Positions 59,041 through 64,000 of a DNA stretch of 64,000 nt are shown piece by piece. Each line of letters opens with the position of its first letter. The first letter of the stretch is position 1. The position numbers were made by a program, and so were the translations under genes. The stretch lies in the NCBI RefSeq assembly GCF_047948215.1, contig NC_134456.1, positions 200,892,034 to 200,956,033 of the forward strand, in the 5' to 3' direction. Below the pieces are notes generated by a model. That model was given only the letters and a program-made list of their open reading frames with translations, was not told the origin of the DNA and did no database searches. Source of the stretch: Lycorma delicatula. Its lineage: Eukaryota; Arthropoda; Insecta; Hemiptera; Fulgoridae.

Positions 59041-60881
59041 TTTTATTTAGAGGAAAAACAAGCTCACGTCCCAAATAAAGTTTTTATCACTTCAATATTA
59101 TGTTGATATGATACCAAAATTTTAGCTCCATATAAAAACTACTTTAATAGTCCAGACAAAAAAAAATCTGAAACTAGATTGTTCTTTCCTCATTTTATCG
59201 TCGACTACAATTTTAATTTCTGTGTTTCGATAAAATTTAGTTCCACAATAAAATTTAATCGCAGTTGGTTAATGTAATCGATTGACTTCCATTTTTAATT
59301 ATAACTGAATAAATTTAAAGAAAAGCACGGAAACGCCGATCAAAAATGATCGGAAATAATTTTTTTTTCATGTTTTATTTATATCATTTTAATAAAAATT
59401 ACTAAAAATACCGCTCGAAAAAGACTTCTAAATAATTCTGCAAAAATAAAAATATATTTCCAAAATTATTCATTACATTTCCACGATACAAAGATCATCC
59501 AAAATATATTATTCACTCTTAGCTATTTCTTATCATAATTTATGATAGCGCGGCACAAAATACCGCTGCGAAATTAAATTAAGAAACAAATTATGAATAG
59601 ACCTAACTAAAATGTAAATTTTTAATACATGTTAGCTATAACTTATCGGTTTATATACTCTCGAACATTTGCATAAGTATATTTAGTTTGGTGTTTGACA
59701 ACAGATTGTATATTGCCTAGCAGTGCAGTGAAATAAAAGACGGGTAGAGAAAAAAGAAAAAAATTAGGAATCAAAATTGAAAGATTTTATCGGAAACGAT
59801 TCATCTTCCTGTCAAGGGCGAGAAAATTAGAGAACTCCGAGGCGGGTCTGAAACTGACTGCTATACACACATACGAACGAAAACACACAGGCTAGTTTGT
59901 TTCAGTTTTTAGTTTACAATTCGTACGATGGGTGCAAACTGAGACATATATCACACATACTCGTATAACACTTTAAGAATGAATACATTATTAATGAATT
60001 AAAAGTTAATTTTTTTTTCAGTTAAATATATTTATTCATACACGAAAGAAGTTTTAATTTTTTAAGTAATAGAATCTTTAAAATAATTTAATTAGAAAAT
60101 AGCAGTTAGGAAAAGAATTATATTATGTAGGTTTATTAAAGTGTGTGTGAGCTCATTTAATTATGTCAACACTTTTAACACCAAAAATTATTATTATATT
60201 ATTATTTTGGTTTTCTCAGTCAAAGTAAGGCTACTAAATCAATTTCTTTGAAATTTAAATGTACTGTAGTGTTTCTGAAGTTGTGCATAAAAATTTGATG
60301 AAGACTGGTTGAGTTACGCTCAATTTAAGGTAGACAACAGAAAATTACCTCATTTTGAGGTTATATTGACTGTGTAGTGGTGTATTTTTCACACGTGTTT
60401 ATGAGGTGAATCACAGTAGCGAGTGTATTGAAATTAGATTTTTATCTGTAGGATTTATTCGTTAATAGATATACTCTGAAAATCAGTGCGCGTTTCTGAC
60501 TGCGAAATAGTGAGGCGTCGGAAACGAAAAGTCGATCTTCTTGCGCAAGTTTTTTAATTTTTCATTACTAATTTCTATATATACCTCTACATAATTTCCA
60601 GTAATTCAGTTTAAAATAACAATTAATGTTAATTTTATTTTTTTCAATTTTTTAAACTTTAATCGCTATGAATACCGGCCCCTTATAAATCTTATATTAC
60701 AATTTTAATATATAAAAACGAATATATCGCAATTCATTGTTTATCTATAAAAGGTGTTGACATAATTTGTTGGTTTACACTACCGTGCTAATCATTACTA
60801 TGGCTATGACGTATCTGGGTAAAAAAAAGAAGTTTAGACTCGATTTTTTTGAAGGTAATGATTTATGTCAGTTATGTACAG
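59041..60881. other. unassigned DNA
   Basis: No frame is supported. The segment 59700-59960 is less AT-rich and includes CACATACGAACGAAAACACA, with no recognised function. Confidence 0.4.
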
Positions 60882-60893
60882 GTAGTGTTCGTT

Positions 60894-61058
60894 GCCGGCC
60901 TCCGTGGCGCTTGTGATAGCGTCTCGGCCTTTCATCCGGAGGTCCCGGGTTCAAATGCCAGTCCAGGCATGACATTTTCACACACGTTACAAATCATTTA
61001 TCTCATCCTCTCTGAAGCAACACCTAACGGCGGACCCGGAGGTTAAATTTAAAAAAAA
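60894..61058 (+). mobile_element. SINE family A, subfamily 1, full length with target-site duplication
   Basis: The head GCCGGCCTCCGTGGCGCTTG, B box GGTTCAAATGCC (60949-60960) and tail CTCATCCTCTCTGAAGCAAC with ACCCGGAGGTTAAA end in poly(A). The flanks carry a 12-bp direct repeat with one mismatch (GTAGTGTTCGTT at 60882-60893 and GTAGGGTTCGTT at 61059-61070). This fits target-primed insertion. The plus frame at 60849-61046 only reads through the SINE. Confidence 0.93.
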
Positions 61059-61070
61059 GTAGGGTTCGTT

Positions 61071-63199
61071 GTGAACAGAATGACGGTGGCGCTTGTAGGG
61101 AGGGTCTAATACGTCGATGTGTAACAAATATTTGATAGGTGAAGACAATGACATCATTATCCGTAATTTTGTTCTATTAACGGTTGAGGGAATGAAACCG
61201 GTTGTTTAAAATCGATTTCATGAAAATTGTACTTCTCGTGCATTCCTGCAGTCGAGAAAAAATTGACTGTACAAAACTGATTAAAAATTTTAAATGTTTC
61301 ACTAACATTAGTATACCCTAAAGCGTAAGAAATCATTTGTGGATAACCGATTCATTAACTACACAGTCAGAATTTAATAATATATTTTAGTCTTGTTTGT
61401 TTTGCAATAATTAAAGGGAGATATCAATACTAACTGTACTTCTGTACTGAATGGCTCCTTTGTTAATTATTATACTTAAAAACTTCTTCCATTCAAAGAG
61501 AAGCTTAATAATATTTTTTTTTTTTTTGAGGATGTTTTATGATTTTATTATTTTCAGTGTTTAAAAGAAAAATGCTAACATCTGTAAGGAAAGTGATAAG
61601 TTATGCGAGAAGCGTTTCAACACACCATTATGGAGAATAAAAGTCTTGATCATCCGATAAACCGGACAAAGCTTATAATTTAGCCTGTTCACAGTGAGCG
61701 GCAGTTTTGTATACATCCTACTCATAATGTTTCATAAATTTTTCAGCCCGCACAGCAAGACGAAATTTGTCAGGAATTTTAACTGGTTAAACGTTATAGC
61801 TAGGACTGCATAACCGGCCGACTAGCAACCTATTAATATTTTTCCCTCGATAACTATAATTCATACATTTGATGTTTTAAATTAAATACAATAAAATAAT
61901 TCTATAATCCTAGAAGAGAAAGACAAGGGTAAAGTTTATTACTTATAAAATTGGATAACTGTTAAAGAGAAAGGCGGTTTATCTCAACTTTTAAATAGTA
62001 TTTCATATAGAATACTAAGGCGTGAAGTGCACAAATTTCAAAAGTTTTTCAAAAAATTCAACAAGTTTGAAATTCCTGACAAAATATGTTGTAAGTAAAC
62101 TGTAGATTAAACGTTATTATAATCAGAGAACCATTAAAAAAAAACAACACATTACTGCCGGTTTGCTAAACTCTCATTTATCCGTTAGTTGTCCTACTGT
62201 TGAAACACATATCAAAAGATATAGCAATGTTATACTTCATATTGTTCATTGACATTCTCGGTTCTTTCAAAATTAACGCAAACCTGAATGAAGCTTTTAC
62301 TTTTCATACTAAATCATAACTTAAAAATATTGCACTTTAATGAGATCTAAATGTAGAGCCAGGAAAAAACAAACTTTCACTTCCACTGAATACATCAATA
62401 CACAATTAAAAAAAATAAAAAACCAAGAAGTCATGCATGTTTTTGTTAAATCTTTTCATAATGTTTTCTGTTGTCCAAAAATAATATACGGCAACAGTAG
62501 GACATTTTCGAAGGTAAATATGAAGTAATACATAAATACGAAAGATACTCGAAAAAATTACCGACACTGATCTAAAAATATCATTTCTACATAAAAATAA
62601 GGATTTTATTACGACAAAGTGATGTGTTATTATTGGTTTTTTTAGAAGTATTCAGGCCGTAAAAAAAATAATTTTACCAAGAATAGTTTACAGCTTTGCC
62701 CATTTTCCACATTCAGCCGCCTATTATTTTTTGGAATGTTATTTTGATAAACGTTGAAAGTTAAATCTTTCGACGAGTAAAAATTTCATCAAGACTAAAA
62801 AATACAAGTTTATTTTCAAACTCCCAATGTTCTGTAACTATTAACACGTAGTACAAAAATAGTTCTACACAAAATATATATTCCATCTAATTTGTAATCC
62901 ATATGAAACAGATGAATCTAAAGCTTAGATTTTCTGTTGCTAAAACTCAAATGAAATCATTTTTAAATGAGATCCAGTTCTCTCATTTTTTACTTATGAG
63001 CACTGATGTCTCGTAAGCGCTGACGTCTCTTACGATAAAGTAATGTGATAATCTATCAAGAATTCTATATTTTTTTAATCGATTAGAAACTCAAGAATCG
63101 AGTAAGAGGAATTTCCTGGACTACTGGGTTAACAGATAAAAGTAAACGGGAAGAAAAAGAAAGCAAGTCAAAGTTCAAATAGCAATAAACTTTTGTAGA
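61071..63199. other. unassigned DNA
   Basis: About 2.1 kb with a poly(T) run at 61516-61528. The frame at 62340-62528 is unrecognised. No repeat copies were found. Confidence 0.4.
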
Positions 63200-63960
63200 G
63201 AATGATAAGTCTAAATTTTGCAGATGATGTGCTATTTGTTTCATCTCCAGAAATGTTAGAAGAAATGCTGAATGGATTGGGCAGCCGAATTAAATATAAG
63301 TGAAAAATCAACTGTTCTTCTAAAAAATGGAGTTAATTACGAATTAAAACCGCCAGGAAAATAATTAAATTCGGCAAACGAAACAATCTATTTAAAGCAA
63401 CTGGGAAGCTATGAGGAAAGATCAAGAAAGGAAACCCAAAGAAGGATAACAGCTGCTTGAAAAAGATATTATACCCTTAAATTCATAATGAAAAACGAGG
63501 TGAACAATATAATTTTAACATTCTAAATGTTAAATTATTAAATTTGTAAGATCTTCTCTCATCTACGGTTTACAAACTTGGAAATTTCCGAAAAAATCCA
63601 AACAAATTATGAGAGCATGTTTGTATGAAAGAGAAATACAGAATTAAATGTGAAAAGGAATGGGATGACTACCAGCCAAGGTTAAAAGATGGAATAGGAC
63701 AAAAAAGTTACGTTTTTGAAACAACCTTTCTATCAGAAAAGGGAAAAAGATAAACTGAAGAAACAGTGGGATGATGTTTTGAAGGAGATTGTAGAAATAA
63801 ATTGGTACAGATTTGCAATAGACAGAGAAGCATGACTTATTGGGGAGAGGCCAATAATGCCCTCTACCAAAATGGTCTTGTGCTCAGTAATGGGGATATT
63901 TTAAATGTGAGACGGTTCAAAAAATTACACTTGGTTAAATTAAATTACACTGTAAAGAAA
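63200..63960 (+). mobile_element. non-LTR retrotransposon relic, reverse transcriptase and C-terminal end
   Basis: MISLNFADDVLFVSS (63202-63246) carries an intact FADD active-site motif. It is followed by EMLEEMLNGL and, after a frame change, ELNISEKSTVLLKNG. Then come YLKQLGSYEERSRKETQRRI (about 63390-63450), A-KRYYTLKFIMKNEV (about 63454-63502), LQTWKFPKKSKQIMRACL (about 63568-63620) and QWDDVLKEIVEINWYRFAID (about 63760-63820), then REAW and a degraded end. This is the usual order after the active site in a LINE ORF2 protein. Frameshifts and stops make it non-functional. It starts abruptly at the active site, so the endonuclease is missing. It reaches near the window end and its 3' tail may lie outside. 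Confidence 0.83.
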
Positions 63961-64000
63961 ACTATTAGTAAACTGAAGGTCTTGAAGACATAAATTAATT

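Noticed and set aside
1..64000. Bacterial-type operons, CRISPR arrays, riboswitches or phage genes
   Set aside because: No ribosome-binding-site-led long frames, no regularly spaced direct repeats and no conserved RNA architecture of these kinds were found on either strand.

Overview
This window looks like gene-poor, strongly AT-rich nuclear DNA from an animal, most likely an insect. The support is indirect: tRNA-derived SINEs, decayed Tc1/mariner and pogo transposases, decayed non-LTR retrotransposons, many (AT)n runs, no long open frames and no prokaryotic gene organisation. A hemipteran host is my best guess from the general style of the repeats, but that is a recollection-level inference and low confidence. 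I found no intact host gene, no functional tRNA or rRNA gene, no CRISPR array and no operon. Nearly every short open frame is either a chance frame in AT-rich DNA or the shadow of a broken transposable element.

Layout. 1-6.4 kb: a GC-richer start, an unrecognised 156-codon frame (1352-1822), a SINE head fragment (2166-2224), a repeat-like block with two GCCGCG-containing motifs (about 3520-4300) and a GC-rich island (5129-5500). 6.4-19.5 kb: one SINE with target-site duplication (6365-6535), then two large inverted repeats (12565-13706 and 16936-17611) in otherwise featureless DNA. 19.5-22.1 kb: a LINE reverse-transcriptase relic (+), a Tc1-like transposase relic (-) and a young SINE with a perfect 14-bp target-site duplication. 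22-36 kb: mostly featureless, with a mariner-like relic at 29 kb (-), SINEs at 30.4 and 31.9 kb and an unrecognised GC-rich frame at 32.5 kb. 36.7-39.7 kb: an ORF1-like retroelement relic (-) preceded by a 1.15-kb repeat, a SINE cut at that repeat's edge, and a second mariner-like relic (+). 45.6-46.7 kb: a LINE reverse-transcriptase relic (-) followed by an unrecognised coding-like stretch. 48.5-49.6 kb: the second copy of the 1.15-kb repeat. 50-54.8 kb: a dispersed-repeat block, two SINEs and a pogo/Tigger-type transposase relic (-). 55.5-57.3 kb: two LINE fragments in opposite orientation. 58.9-64 kb: two SINEs and a final LINE fragment (+).

How the parts relate. Two tRNA-derived SINE families (called A and B here) have different heads but share a 3' tail, as expected if both depend on one LINE partner. 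One subfamily of A carries a different tail. The most notable structures without an ordinary explanation are the two long inverted repeats, which could make long hairpin RNA if transcribed, and the 1.15-kb direct repeat, whose second copy stops within nine bases after the start codon of the adjacent ORF1-like frame. Family assignments rest on motifs read by eye from conceptual translations. Percent identities are estimates by eye.
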